In this document: positions 8,736 to 18,340 of the stretch, piece after piece
Layout: the number at the start of each line of letters is the position of its first letter
How positions within the stretch are numbered: position 1 is the first letter of the stretch
Source: Sporosarcina sp. FSL K6-1508
GTDB lineage: Bacteria > Bacillota > Bacilli > Bacillales_A > Planococcaceae
Length of the DNA: 64,000 bases
NCBI RefSeq assembly: GCF_038007465.1
Contig: NZ_JBBOXF010000001.1
Span: 3,483,001-3,547,000, forward strand
Direction: 5' to 3'
The notes under the pieces: model-generated
The model's input: only the letters and a program-made list of their open reading frames with translations
What the model was told of the DNA's origin: nothing
Databases searched by the model: none
Position numbers and translations under genes: made by a program

Positions 8736-9704
8736 TTATTTTTTCTTGGTGATTCTTCCTAGAGCGAAGGCCCCAGCTGCTAAACCAAGCATTGTATTAG
8801 TTTTTTTATTGAATACTTGTTTAACAACAAGATTCAAGTTTTGCGGCCTCTCAGCAAGGCGGCGCATGAAATAACCATACCAGTCATTACCGAAAGGAAC
8901 GTATGTGCAGAAATTATACCCTTCGCTAGCCAATTGTAATTGCATGTCCTTCCTGAAACCGTATAGCATTTGGAACTCAAATTTATCATTTGGAATGTTG
9001 TTGTCCTTCACAAATTGTTTTACATGGTTAATGACATGGTGATCATGTGTTGCAATCGATGTAAACTTGCCATTTAACAAATGCCATTCAATCAACTTAA
9101 TATAGTTTTCATCAATTTCTGTTTTATCCTGATAAGCATATTCTTCAGTTTCTTTATAAGCACCTTTTACAATTCGCAAACGGAAGTTTTTATATTTCTG
9201 AATATCTTCTACCGCGCGGAAGAAATAAGCTTGAATTACTGTCCCAATATTGTCATAGTCCCTTGACAATTCATCAAGCAAATCAAATGAAGGTTGTAGA
9301 CGGGCATGATTTTCCATATCGAAATTAATGAAAATATTATAACTGGCAGCTTTGGCAACAATTTCTTTTAAGTTTTCCAAACAGAAATCAATATCAATAT
9401 CCAAACCTAGTTGTGAAGGTTTTAAAGAAATATGGGCATCGACCCCATGTTCATGAATGGCTTCGATTACCGCTAGAATTTGTTCCTTCGCTTCTAACGC
9501 TTCTTCTTTTTGAAAGACAAACTCGCCCAAGTTATCTACTGTACAAGAAATTCCATGTGCATTGAGTTCTTTGATACTTTGAATTGTTTCTTCAACGTTT
9601 GTTCCGGCCACGACATTTTGTGCCCCAAGTTTCAATCCATATTTTTTAGCTGCGCTGTTCAAAATTTGATTTTCAGATAAACCGATAAAGAGATCTTTTA
9701 ACAT
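8736..9704 (-). CDS. putB: Proline dehydrogenase (FAD-dependent)
   Basis: The enzyme oxidises L-proline to delta-1-pyrroline-5-carboxylate and passes electrons to the membrane quinone pool. The 322-residue TIM-barrel shows family stretches such as RLRIVKGAYKE (near 177-187) and, near the C-terminus, TYVPFGNDWYGYFMRRLAER, which carries the arginine pair that binds the proline carboxylate. ATG 9704 with GAGGAGC upstream. There is no P5C dehydrogenase or proline permease next to it. An amino-acid ABC pair lies 100 bases upstream in the same direction and may be co-transcribed. Confidence 0.93.
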   Translation of the reverse strand: MLKDLFIGLSENQILNSAAKKYGLKLGAQNVVAGTNVEETIQSIKELNAHGISCTVDNLGEFVFQKEEALEAKEQILAVIEAIHEHGVDAHISLKPSQLGLDIDIDFCLENLKEIVAKAASYNIFINFDMENHARLQPSFDLLDELSRDYDNIGTVIQAYFFRAVEDIQKYKNFRLRIVKGAYKETEEYAYQDKTEIDENYIKLIEWHLLNGKFTSIATHDHHVINHVKQFVKDNNIPNDKFEFQMLYGFRKDMQLQLASEGYNFCTYVPFGNDWYGYFMRRLAERPQNLNLVVKQVFNKKTNTMLGLAAGAFALGRITKKK

Positions 9705-9803
9705 GCTTCATGCTCCTCTATGCTGTTTTATTTATAAGTATAATTATATCACAAGTCTCTGCTTTTATTAGTATAAAATCAGACTCCAAAAACTATTTTA
9801 CTA

Positions 9804-10490
9804 TTATACATACGTGGAACGCTTCTCTAGATGATTCTGCCATATTTCAACCAGTAGACAGATCCCCCAATAGATAAGACCGACCAAAATATAAACCGTC
9901 ATATAATCGAATTCTCTGCCGCCGACAATTTTTGCGCGTTGAAACAGGTCAGGTACGGTGATCATTGCTGCCAGTGATGATGCTTTGATAAGATCCAACA
10001 GAACGTTCGACAATGGCGGTATTGCAATCCGTGTTGCTTGCGGCAATATCACAGAGAGTAACGATTGCCCATATGACAAACCCAGAGCAGTTGCCGCTTC
10101 CCATTGCCCTTTGTCAACCGAGTTAAGTGACGACCGTATAATTTCAGCCATATAAGCGGAGGAATGAAGACTGAAGCCTATTAAAGCGGCTGTGACCGCT
10201 GAAAATTGAATTCCGATGTTCGGTAATCCGAAATAGAGCAAAAAAAGGAAGACAAGCATCGGAGTTCCTCGCATATAGGATATAAAAATTCGTGCCGGCC
10301 ATCTGAAAAGAAACAACTTGGAAGTTCTGCTAAGTGCCAATGCTAAGCCTAAAACAAGTCCGATCGCCATACCACCAAACGAGATGAGTATCGTATATCC
10401 GATACCTTGTAAAATATATGGGAAGGATTCGATGGCAAGCGGTAAGTCGAAAATATGATTCCATTCAATTCCACTCACCTTACAATCCAC
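9804..10490 (-). CDS. Amino-acid ABC transporter permease (HisM/TcyB type)
   Basis: This is the membrane subunit of a polar amino-acid importer. It has about five hydrophobic segments and the EAA loop around EAATALGLSYGQSLLSVILP (near 131-150), which docks to the ATPase. It starts 8 bases after the binding-protein gene. The GTG at 10490 is used here because GGAAAG precedes it, but the spacing is poor and the exact start is uncertain. No ATPase gene follows; proline dehydrogenase comes next. The pair may borrow an ATPase from elsewhere. Substrate not determined. Confidence 0.87.
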   Translation of the reverse strand: MDCKVSGIEWNHIFDLPLAIESFPYILQGIGYTILISFGGMAIGLVLGLALALSRTSKLFLFRWPARIFISYMRGTPMLVFLFLLYFGLPNIGIQFSAVTAALIGFSLHSSAYMAEIIRSSLNSVDKGQWEAATALGLSYGQSLLSVILPQATRIAIPPLSNVLLDLIKASSLAAMITVPDLFQRAKIVGGREFDYMTVYILVGLIYWGICLLVEIWQNHLEKRSTYV

Positions 10491-10498
10491 CTTTCCAT

Positions 10499-11362
10499 TT
10501 ATTCAAAATCATAAGCTTGTTCAATCGACACGTCTTCCCCGTTAAAGAATTTTTTCGCTAATTCGGAAATTGTTCCGTCAGTATGCATGTCGGCAAGAAC
10601 GTCATTCACATGTTTCAACAGTTCATCATTATCCTTTTTCATAATGATTGCTTGTACATTGGGATGGTACTTGATGTCTGGATGAATCATGATTTCAAAC
10701 TCCGGAAAAGCTTCTAGAGCAAGCTTTTGTAAGTAATAATCATTTAAGATAACATCTGTACGCCCAATTTCCACGTCACGCAGATATACATCATTTGTGA
10801 CATTATCATAAATCGCCTCTTCAGCACCGTAGTCACGGCCAACTTGCATATAAACGGAAGTCGCAGCACCTGCCGCTTTTTTCCCTTTCAGATCTTCAAG
10901 TGATTCAATACCCGAATGATCCGATTTACGAACAATTGCAGTGCCAAATGAATATTTATACGGCTCCGAAAATGTAAATTTCTCTTCCCGTTCCGGTGTT
11001 ATTTCAATATCATTTACTGCTAAATCGACTTGATTGCTATTAAGGGATGTAAGCATTCCATCTAAACCCATTTCTGCAAACTCGATTTTCAAATCCAGGC
11101 GCTTACCTATCTCTTTCATAATTTCAACTTCGTAACCTGTCAATTCCTTGCTTTCGCTGTCATGGAAAGAAGCGGGATACAGAGTTCCTGATGTCGCTAC
11201 AACAATTTCGCCCTTCTCTTGGATGTTTTCCCAAGGCGAACTTTTATTTCCACCATCTTTTTCTGCGCCGCCCTCCTTGCCGCATGCAGCCAGCAGCATA
11301 ATCATCATTGATAGAAGTAATAATGACATGATTATCTTACGATGTCGCATTTCTTTCGCCAT
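10499..11362 (-). CDS. Amino-acid ABC transporter substrate-binding lipoprotein (family 3)
   Basis: A secreted lipoprotein: basic start, hydrophobic stretch and lipobox LAAC at about residues 24-27, then a family 3 solute-binding domain. The domain shows the typical TGYEVEIMKEIGKRL region (near 74-88) and LNSNQVDLAVNDIEITPERE (about 107-126). Length 287 is normal. ATG 11362 with AAGGAGAA seven bases upstream. First gene of the pair with the permease. It probably binds a polar amino acid or cystine. Confidence 0.9.
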   Translation of the reverse strand: MAKEMRHRKIIMSLLLLSMMIMLLAACGKEGGAEKDGGNKSSPWENIQEKGEIVVATSGTLYPASFHDSESKELTGYEVEIMKEIGKRLDLKIEFAEMGLDGMLTSLNSNQVDLAVNDIEITPEREEKFTFSEPYKYSFGTAIVRKSDHSGIESLEDLKGKKAAGAATSVYMQVGRDYGAEEAIYDNVTNDVYLRDVEIGRTDVILNDYYLQKLALEAFPEFEIMIHPDIKYHPNVQAIIMKKDNDELLKHVNDVLADMHTDGTISELAKKFFNGEDVSIEQAYDFE

Positions 11363-11611
11363 TCAGATTCTCCTTCTAAAATAGTATTGAACAAATATTT
11401 GCCCTTTAAAATTATAAAGTATTTCCCCCTTAGTTGTAACTTTATTGCTTTATAAGCACAAACACAGATTCCTTAGAATTAATAGTCTACTATGTTTTAT
11501 TTTTAAGCCATAGATAGAAAAGCGAGACGCAAATTTCCAAATAAGAATAATATGAACGAAGTAGAATAATCGTTGGATCATCACTATGCTTGCTTTAAAT
11601 TTAGCAGCGAT

Positions 11612-11648
11612 AAAACCCGCAAAAAGCGATAAGCTCTTGCGGGTTTTG
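11612..11648 (-). terminator. Terminator of the chemoreceptor gene
   Basis: AAAACCCGCAA pairs with TTGCGGGTTTT around a 14-base loop, 9 bases past the stop. Confidence 0.85.
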
Positions 11649-11656
11649 TCTTTTCA

Positions 11657-13360
11657 TTATTCTAATCTAAACTGTCCGACAACCTTCTCAAGGTCTTGTG
11701 CCATATGACTCATTTCAGCGGAACGAATTGCGACTTCATCAATTGAAGCTGATGTCTGCTCTGTTGCTGCAGAAATATTATTTGTCATATCTTCAATCGA
11801 ATGAATTGATTGGGTAAGTTGATTGATAAGCTCGACTACCCTGCTTGAACTCTCCGCTTCTGCTGTCGTTAATTCCGAAATCAGATTTATTTCTTTAACG
11901 GTTTCCGAGACAGCACGTGAGATATTACTCAAAGATGTAGCGGTCATACGAACTGTTTCCGTCCCAGATTCAATAAGTTTTGTGCTTTCTGAAGTAGAGG
12001 AAACAACTTGACTGATACTTTCTGTAATATCATGCACAAGTTTTTCAACTTCAAGCACTTCTATATTGGATTGTTCGGCGAGTTTCCGTACTTCTTCTGC
12101 AACTACTGCAAATCCTTTTCCGTGTTCGCCAGCCCGTGCAGCTTCAATAGATGCATTTAGCGCCAGTAAGTTCGTCTGTGCAGCTATACTCGCAATTGAG
12201 TTAGTAATGTTTTGGATTTTTGTTGTAGATTCAATTAAATTTTGAATCGTACCGCCCGCTTCATTTGAAGATACCCTTATTTTTTCCATATCATTATTGA
12301 TATCATTTACGCTATGCTGACCTTCCTCAGCAGTCTGCATAGTCAATTGGGAATTCTCAACACTTAAGTCCGCTTTTTCTTTTGAATCTTGAAGATCATT
12401 CGCCAGAGTAGACAAGATTTTCGAGGCATGTTCCGCATTGATTGTCCCGTCGGAAATAGAGGCTGCCGTTTCACTCATATTATGTGCCACTTGCTGAACA
12501 GCCATCTGCATTTCATTTAATGAAGCAGTGGTATCAAGCGAGTTTCGTGTCAATTGAATAGAAGTGGATTTTACTGTGCCGATCATATTACGCAAATTAG
12601 CCGTCATTATGTTCAACGTGCGCCCTAGGTCACCGACTTCATCTTTACTAGTTACAACTGTGTCTTTAATGCTAAGGTTTCCATCTGCAATTTCTTTCGC
12701 ATGAGCGATTAAAGCGGAAATCGACTTTGTTTTGCGTCTAATTAGCAAGATTGTGATAATCGATGCAATGATCATGGGAATCAGGCTGATTAAAATACCA
12801 TTACGAACAACGCCCCATGTTCTCTCGGCTACAATCGAACCGTCAAAGTCAATAACACTGATTGCTATGATTTTTCCAGTTGAATCATGATTTTCAAAAA
12901 TTGGAGCATAGCCGGATAAGCGCTCAATGCCTTCGAATTCATAAAGGTCTGTGTAAGTCGAATGCTTCATATCCAAGAGCATAGCAAGTGCTTCTTTATC
13001 GACAGGAACAGTATCCCCCGGTTTCAATCCTTTAGCACTTAAATGGTCATCAAGTGCTAGAATTTTCCCATCTAAATCGATGATGTATTGCGTTTCGAAA
13101 ATAGCTTTGTGATTGATTGTCCAGTTAAGCTGTTGGCCGACCTCATCCATAGTTTCACGATCGCCTTCGAGCATTTTTCCCACGTCTTCCGGTCGAATTA
13201 AACCTGTTGTGATACTAGCGCAGCCATATGCTTCAACACCCGCAGCATCATACAATTTATCGTAAGCTGTTTTATATGTTGCGACAGATGTAATAGTCAG
13301 CATTGCAACCATAATACCGACAATGATGGTTCCCAATTGTACTGTTAGTGTATTTCTCAT
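11657..13360 (-). CDS. Methyl-accepting chemotaxis protein
   Basis: A transmembrane chemoreceptor of 567 residues: TM helix 1 (about 7-28), an extracytoplasmic sensor of roughly 160 residues, TM2 (about 185-205), HAMP (about 206-260), and a cytoplasmic methyl-accepting domain with the conserved hairpin tip around IAAQTNLLALNASIEAARAG. The sensor domain looks like a Cache fold; the ligand is unknown. ATG 13360 is chosen over 13378 because AGGAGG sits seven bases before it. Monocistronic, with its own terminator. No che genes are nearby. Confidence 0.94.
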   Translation of the reverse strand: MRNTLTVQLGTIIVGIMVAMLTITSVATYKTAYDKLYDAAGVEAYGCASITTGLIRPEDVGKMLEGDRETMDEVGQQLNWTINHKAIFETQYIIDLDGKILALDDHLSAKGLKPGDTVPVDKEALAMLLDMKHSTYTDLYEFEGIERLSGYAPIFENHDSTGKIIAISVIDFDGSIVAERTWGVVRNGILISLIPMIIASIITILLIRRKTKSISALIAHAKEIADGNLSIKDTVVTSKDEVGDLGRTLNIMTANLRNMIGTVKSTSIQLTRNSLDTTASLNEMQMAVQQVAHNMSETAASISDGTINAEHASKILSTLANDLQDSKEKADLSVENSQLTMQTAEEGQHSVNDINNDMEKIRVSSNEAGGTIQNLIESTTKIQNITNSIASIAAQTNLLALNASIEAARAGEHGKGFAVVAEEVRKLAEQSNIEVLEVEKLVHDITESISQVVSSTSESTKLIESGTETVRMTATSLSNISRAVSETVKEINLISELTTAEAESSSRVVELINQLTQSIHSIEDMTNNISAATEQTSASIDEVAIRSAEMSHMAQDLEKVVGQFRLE

Positions 13361-13587
13361 CGTTTTTCCTCCTACCATTCTACTAGTCTATAATACTCTA
13401 TAATTTAGTAGAAAAAAAGACCAAAAGATGTAGGCCATTCGTCGAATTTATGTCTAATTAGACAAATTTCTACTTCTTGTGCCTATCTTCGCAACGCCAA
13501 AAGATAACGTGCATCTCATCTCCCTTTTACCGGCAGACAATGGCATGCACGATTGTTAATCGTCTTTGAAATTTGCAAAAAATAAAA

Positions 13588-13636
13588 AAGTTGACCTTGA
13601 ATGGACGTCTCTGTACATTCGGGGTCAGCTCTTTAT
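13588..13636 (-). terminator. Terminator of the GNAT gene
   Basis: AGTTGACCTTGAATG pairs with CATTCGGGGTCAGCT, using G-U pairs, and leads into a T-run on the minus strand. Confidence 0.75.
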
Positions 13637-13645
13637 AATTCCGTT

Positions 13646-14470
13646 TTACACTCTATTTTTTTTATAATAATCTTGTCCTTGTATTTTTATGAAACCGACT
13701 GATTCATAGAGGGTAAGTGCACGATTATTTTTAGCTTCCACTTCAAGACATATTTGATTACCCGCATCGTGCTCGCTTTTCACTATATTACGAAGTACTT
13801 TTCTTCCATACCCTCTCCCTTGAAATTCAGGTAAGATAGCAAATCCGTAAATCCACGCTTCGCCTTCGGTTCGATTGATCCGCACTTTACCGACCGTTCT
13901 GTTATCTGCCTCAATCATTAGAAACTGCTCATCCTGTCTTTCTTTTATGCGTTCCAGATGAGAACGCGCATCTTCTTCATCCATTCCAAAAGCAAGAACG
14001 TCAAGCTTCACCTCAAGATTTGCATCACTTGGTTTTGCAACCCGCAGAAGAATCTCATCACTCGCTTCAATTGGCCGTTCCGACCAGCGCATCTGATACT
14101 CAGAAAACGCATATGTATATGGCTGTTTAGATAGCCATTCCTTAGCGGTGATAGAAGTTGATGGTGCATTCAATAGAATTGTTTGAAAGCCGTACTGTTC
14201 GATTGTTACTAAGGCTTGTTGCCAAAGCCTAGTGAAATGACCTTTTCTTCGTTCTTCGGGTATAACCATCCCACATACTTCAACGGTAGATCCGAAACCA
14301 TATAGGGATAAACAAGCGATAAGTTGACCGTTCTTTTCATAAGAAAAATCCATTTGTCGTCCTTCTCTTTCGCGTAGCATCTCCCAATTTAATTTTAGTT
14401 GAATACCATCAGCGTTTTCGCATTCTTTTTGAAGCTGTTTAATTGCCATTAATTTATTCTCTTTCAACAT
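13646..14470 (-). CDS. GNAT N-acetyltransferase with duplicated domain
   Basis: The C-terminal half (about 145-274) is a GNAT domain with the acetyl-CoA loop LPEFQGRGYGRKVL near 225-238 and a following LTLYESVGF strand-helix. The N-terminal half (about 40-125) resembles a degenerate second GNAT domain, with GMVIPEERRKGHFTRLW near 67-83. Two-domain GNAT proteins of this size are common in Bacillales; the substrate is unknown. ATG 14470 is preceded by GGGGGAAAAGG. Monocistronic, with its own terminator. Confidence 0.85.
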   Translation of the reverse strand: MLKENKLMAIKQLQKECENADGIQLKLNWEMLREREGRQMDFSYEKNGQLIACLSLYGFGSTVEVCGMVIPEERRKGHFTRLWQQALVTIEQYGFQTILLNAPSTSITAKEWLSKQPYTYAFSEYQMRWSERPIEASDEILLRVAKPSDANLEVKLDVLAFGMDEEDARSHLERIKERQDEQFLMIEADNRTVGKVRINRTEGEAWIYGFAILPEFQGRGYGRKVLRNIVKSEHDAGNQICLEVEAKNNRALTLYESVGFIKIQGQDYYKKNRV

Positions 14471-14584
14471 ACCTTTTCCCCCAATTTAATTAAAAACTTG
14501 TTGCATTCTTATGCATGTAACTAAAGTTACCCATATGGAATAGGATAAGGCGAACTCAACTATCCAAGAAACTGGAGGAGAATC

Positions 14585-15139
14585 ATGCACACAGGACATA
14601 ATGGATACCCCGCTCCACATTATCAAACATACCCAAAGATCGATCGATTACTGGCTAACTGGTCTGAACAGCCCAAAGGCACTGTCTATTCATTAATAAG
14701 TAAATATGGTCTGCCGAATGAAGCAAGCACCGAAAGAATGATCTGGATTAATAACGGACCATGGAAACGGACAGTCGTCCATCGCGATACTGTATTGCAC
14801 AACTTTCCAACTACACATCTCGATTACCTTGCCCAGACAATAGATTATAAAGTTCCTATTGAATTTTTCGATGACCTTGCAAAATTCGATGGAAGTTTAT
14901 ATCCTGATCGTACAGCAGGTGAAATAACAGCGAAATGTGACCAAGAAGGCGCAAATTTCATGGCGATAAATCTAATGAACGATATCGTTACGCGCCGATT
15001 TACTGTCGAGCAGGCAAGAACTTATGCTATCGACATTGAAAAAAGACTGCGCCTACAAGGACAGTCGTCACCCTATCTGGAAAAATTATTTTTCCCTAAA
15101 CAAACCCATACGGCTGATCCTGACGTTAGATACTTTTAA
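14585..15139 (+). CDS. Hypothetical 184-residue soluble protein
   Basis: I do not recognise this family. The start ATG 14585 has an excellent ribosome site (GGAGGAG, 5 bases spacing), so the gene is real. The protein has no signal peptide or membrane segment. It is rich in His, Tyr and Asp, starting MHTGHNGYPAPHYQ, and ends in a basic helical region with KRLRLQGQ near 155. The central YGLPNEASTERMIWINNGPW region (about 36-55) and the HRDTVLHNFPTTHLDYL region (near 61-77) look like a compact enzyme-like fold. Divergent from the GNAT gene and convergent with the DUF2161 gene. Function not assigned. Confidence 0.7.
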   Translation: MHTGHNGYPAPHYQTYPKIDRLLANWSEQPKGTVYSLISKYGLPNEASTERMIWINNGPWKRTVVHRDTVLHNFPTTHLDYLAQTIDYKVPIEFFDDLAKFDGSLYPDRTAGEITAKCDQEGANFMAINLMNDIVTRRFTVEQARTYAIDIEKRLRLQGQSSPYLEKLFFPKQTHTADPDVRYF

Positions 15140-15187
15140 TCTTTAGATGTCTACTCTACCATTTCCGCTATAGATTGTATCAATTCT

Positions 15188-15958
15188 TTAATTATTTTCC
15201 CTGGTCTCATGGTTTTCCAAGTAAACACCTCTAGTTTCTCTTACAAGTTTATGATAGTGATCAGAAAGGGCCTGAAATTTGTGCAACTCACTTTCCCCTG
15301 TGTCATTAATCATATACATCCCCCTCTGGATCCGATCAAACCATCCATAATAATTTTTATTCAGGATCGTTAAGGTTTTTTCTCCTGTCCCCATCTCCCG
15401 TAAGGATTTAGGCGATAAAGGTCCGGCTTGCAGAAGGCAGCAAGCTATAAAAATACAATTTTCTTTATAGGCAGTCATTATTTTAGTCTGATGGCTTCCG
15501 CCAACGTTGTAATCTCCGAGTCTGCCTTCCATTTCAGTAAGTATATCATTTCTTTTTTTCTTGCTGCGCTGCATACTTTTCTTTCGGTCAAAGGACGCGG
15601 GGTGAAATACTACTTCCGCCCGCGCGTCATCTTCTAGGAATGAAACGATGATTAGACCTAACTCCAATCTTCTTACCAAATGACAAATACCTTTCCACTT
15701 TTTCGAACGGAAGTTGATTTTTGGTTTAGGAATAGCGACATAAACATGATTCGTTAGCCGCTGTCTTTTTGTAGCTTGGACTAAAAGATCGATGTTCAGT
15801 GTCAGTTTCAGCTCGATGAGGACTAGTTCCTGATCTTTAACTGCAGCCACATCACACTCATTCACTTCACCATGGACATCGTACCCTTGTTGTGCAAAGT
15901 ATTCTTTTACCGGTTTATATAAATCGACTTCATATCGCTTGGTCGTCTTGCCTGTCAT
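15188..15958 (-). CDS. DUF2161 protein with PD-(D/E)XK nuclease-like core
   Basis: The 256-residue protein carries a motif compatible with the PD-(D/E)XK fold: ECDVAAVKDQELVLIELK near 32-49, with the acidic residue, strand and E-x-K in order. The C-terminal half contains a winged-helix-like region (AGPLSPKSLREMGTGEKT). DUF2161 members are annotated as putative nucleases or phosphodiesterases without proven activity. ATG 15958 is chosen over 16108 because GAGGTGAAG precedes it and the family N-terminus KRYEVDLYKPVK follows at once. It is divergent from marR. Whether the two are linked is unknown. Confidence 0.75.
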   Translation of the reverse strand: MTGKTTKRYEVDLYKPVKEYFAQQGYDVHGEVNECDVAAVKDQELVLIELKLTLNIDLLVQATKRQRLTNHVYVAIPKPKINFRSKKWKGICHLVRRLELGLIIVSFLEDDARAEVVFHPASFDRKKSMQRSKKKRNDILTEMEGRLGDYNVGGSHQTKIMTAYKENCIFIACCLLQAGPLSPKSLREMGTGEKTLTILNKNYYGWFDRIQRGMYMINDTGESELHKFQALSDHYHKLVRETRGVYLENHETRENN

Positions 15959-16091
15959 GTTGAACTTCACCTCATTATTATGGTATACATAATTGAACGA
16001 TACTACCATCCAAACATTTTTCTTGGATAATGGTACACTAAAAAGAACTGAAGGATGAAAAGATCCTCTGGGAACGCATTGTAGGAATAGG

Positions 16092-16529
16092 ATGGGGTAT
16101 ATTATCATGTCTAATCAGACAATTTTTGAACTTCTGCATACGATTGAACAAGTGACACATAAAATGCATGTAAAGTGGCGGCAACAAGCGGATTACGATC
16201 TTGGCATCTCTCATATTCTTGCCTTGCATGAATTACAGGTGCACGGTGAAAGCCGGCCTTCAGATCTTGCCCGTATTTTGAACTTTACACCGGCATCTCT
16301 AACGCATCTTTCAACTAAACTTTTAAACAAAGAACTAATCACGCGTCGCCAGGATGATACTGACCGCCGTATCACCTATTGGACTATCACGAATAAAGGG
16401 GAAGCTTTACTTACTGTAGCCCAAAAAGATGGCCAGCATCTTCGTCTAAATGTATTTTCGCATTTGACAGAAGCGGAACAGCAATCATTGCTTTCCATTT
16501 ACACAAAGTTGAATCAGTCACTAAAATAA
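16092..16529 (+). CDS. MarR family transcriptional regulator
   Basis: A 145-residue winged-helix regulator with the typical order: N-terminal dimerisation helix, helix-turn-helix (SRPSDLARILNFTPASLTHL, about 54-73), and wing RRQDDTDRRITYWTIT near 84-99 with the conserved D-x-R. There is no redox cysteine. Divergent from the DUF2161 gene with 133 bases between, the usual position of an autoregulated operator. The start may be ATG 16092 (AGGA five bases before) or ATG 16107. A strong terminator follows. Confidence 0.9.
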   Translation: MGYIIMSNQTIFELLHTIEQVTHKMHVKWRQQADYDLGISHILALHELQVHGESRPSDLARILNFTPASLTHLSTKLLNKELITRRQDDTDRRITYWTITNKGEALLTVAQKDGQHLRLNVFSHLTEAEQQSLLSIYTKLNQSLK

Positions 16530-16576
16530 TAAAAATAGGGACCTATCCGCTAGTGCGAATAGGTCCCTATTTTTCT
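16530..16576 (+). terminator. Terminator of the marR gene
   Basis: AAAAATAGGGACCTATCCGC pairs with GCGAATAGGTCCCTATTTTT around a four-base loop. Only one mispair, so very strong and bidirectional. Confidence 0.93.
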
Positions 16577-16715
16577 CTATTCTGTTGTTGTTTTTATCTC
16601 CATAACCAACAGCTGCAGCGCCTATTTAGAGTCCAAGAATATTATTATTTCCTATCCATCACTAGTACTCTTTGCCTCTTTAAGGGGCTTTTTTGAGTAT
16701 GTTCATTTAACGGGC

Positions 16716-17468
16716 TTATCTAAGCTTAGTGGCTCCTCCATCTACCATTAGTGTCTGACCGGTAATGTAATCGGAATCCTCACTTGCCAAAAAGACAGCC
16801 GCACGGCCGATATCATTTTCCAGTTCACCAAGTCGTCGCAATGGAATTCTTGATAGCATCGCTTCATAAGACTCAGGTTGTTCAGTCGCCCATTGCTGAA
16901 TACCTGGAGAATTAGCGATGGGCGCAATCAAGTTTACATTAATGCCGAACTGACCAAATTCATTCGCCGCAACACGTGTAATCGCCCGGATTGCTTCTTT
17001 TGCCGCGGCGTAAGATGCTTGATTTGCGTCCCCATTTATACCTGCTCCGGAAGCAAAATTAATGATTTTTCCTTTTGTCTCCTTTAAATATGGCAGAGCA
17101 GCCTGCATTAGATAGAACGTCGGATAAAATCCTGTATTGAATGATAAGTCAAGATCCGCTTGCGTCGTCTCTTCAAATGGCTTATTTTTCGATGCGTGGG
17201 CATTGTTCACTAAAATATCCAGCTTACCGAATTTCTCGACGATTTGTTTTACTATTTCCGGCAATTTATCATGCTCGGCTAAATTTGCCTGGATGAAAAT
17301 CGATTCCGGTTGATAGACTTGCAATTCCTTGATTGCCTGGACCCCTAATTCCCCGTTCAAATCGACGATTACCACTTTAGCGCCCTCTTTTACGAATGCA
17401 GTCGCCATCCCTTTACCAATGCCCCCTGCTCCGCCAGTAATAAGTGCAACTTTATCTTGAAGTTTCAT
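16716..17468 (-). CDS. Short-chain dehydrogenase/reductase (SDR), classical
   Basis: An NAD(P)(H)-dependent oxidoreductase of 250 residues with a Rossmann motif TGGAGGIGKG (about 10-19), NNAH near 88-91 in place of the usual NNAG, catalytic Ser in NFASG and YxxxK as YAAAK (near 150-155). The C-terminal stretch DYITGQTLMVDGGATKLR is classical. An aspartate in VVIVDLNGE suggests NAD preference. It lies 65 bases downstream of another SDR in the same direction. Substrate unknown; 3-oxoacyl or polyol substrates are possible. Confidence 0.9.
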   Translation of the reverse strand: MKLQDKVALITGGAGGIGKGMATAFVKEGAKVVIVDLNGELGVQAIKELQVYQPESIFIQANLAEHDKLPEIVKQIVEKFGKLDILVNNAHASKNKPFEETTQADLDLSFNTGFYPTFYLMQAALPYLKETKGKIINFASGAGINGDANQASYAAAKEAIRAITRVAANEFGQFGINVNLIAPIANSPGIQQWATEQPESYEAMLSRIPLRRLGELENDIGRAAVFLASEDSDYITGQTLMVDGGATKLR

Positions 17469-17533
17469 AATTGATCATTTCCTTTCTTGAATTATCTTTG
17501 CTAACTAATTTATGTGGATTACTTACTGAATTC

Positions 17534-18340
17534 TTACGATTTCGCTTGTGACATGAGCTGTTGAAAGTCAGCGATGCTCGGGTTACTTGAGTAGTGGCCA
17601 CCCTCAACTTGAATCGTTTGACCCGTGATGAATTTCGATTCATCAGAAGCTAAAAATAAGACGGTATTACCGATATCATCCGCTTCTCCGTGGTATGGTA
17701 ATGCATTATATTTCTCGAAAATATCAAGTACCTCTTGTGACATATTTTGCTTGGCCGCAGGTGTTAAAATCAATCCTGGAGCAACTGCATTGCAACGTAT
17801 CTTATCTTTCCCGTATTGCGCTGCAATATATTTCGTCAAATTAACGACTGCAGCCTTCGATGCACCATAAGCCGAACGCACAGAATCACCAGCAAAGGCA
17901 GACATGGATGCAGTATTTATAATTGAGCCACCGCCCGCTTTTTGCATATATGGAATTGCATATCGGCTCCCCAGTAAAACGCTTTTAGCATTTACGTTCA
18001 TTAAGCGGTCCCACTCATCCAAATCAATATTAACCACATCTAAATCCTTTTGTAGATTTGTCAATCCAACGTTATTATAAAGGACTGTAATCGCACCAAA
18101 TTTTTCAACCGTGAAGTCAATTGCTTCTTTAATGGATGTTTCATTCCCGGCATCCAAAAACACGGCGACTGCTTGCCCACCTTCATTTTGGATGTTTTGT
18201 GCAACTTGTTTCGCACCTTCTACATTAAAATCTGCAATGACTACTTTTGCTCCTTCTTTTGCAAGAAGCGTAGCGGCAGACAACCCGATACCTGATGCTC
18301 CGCCAGTTACTAAAGCAACTTTATCCTGTACTCTTCCCAT
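17534..18340 (-). CDS. Short-chain dehydrogenase/reductase (SDR), glucose-dehydrogenase-like
   Basis: A second classical SDR of 268 residues with TGGASGIGLS (about 12-21), NNVGL near 88-92, catalytic YGASK near 155 and ITGQTIQVEGGHYSSNP at the C-terminus. ATG 18340 is preferred to the in-frame GTG 18355, because GGGGG lies about nine bases upstream. Adjacent to the previous SDR; the two share fold but not close sequence, so they are separate recruits rather than a fresh duplication. It diverges from ilvA. Confidence 0.9.
   Translation of the reverse strand: MGRVQDKVALVTGGASGIGLSAATLLAKEGAKVVIADFNVEGAKQVAQNIQNEGGQAVAVFLDAGNETSIKEAIDFTVEKFGAITVLYNNVGLTNLQKDLDVVNIDLDEWDRLMNVNAKSVLLGSRYAIPYMQKAGGGSIINTASMSAFAGDSVRSAYGASKAAVVNLTKYIAAQYGKDKIRCNAVAPGLILTPAAKQNMSQEVLDIFEKYNALPYHGEADDIGNTVLFLASDESKFITGQTIQVEGGHYSSNPSIADFQQLMSQAKS

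Noticed and set aside
16092..18340. A MarR-SDR regulatory unit
   Set aside because: A strong bidirectional terminator separates marR from the SDR genes, which are on the opposite strand and have no visible shared operator.
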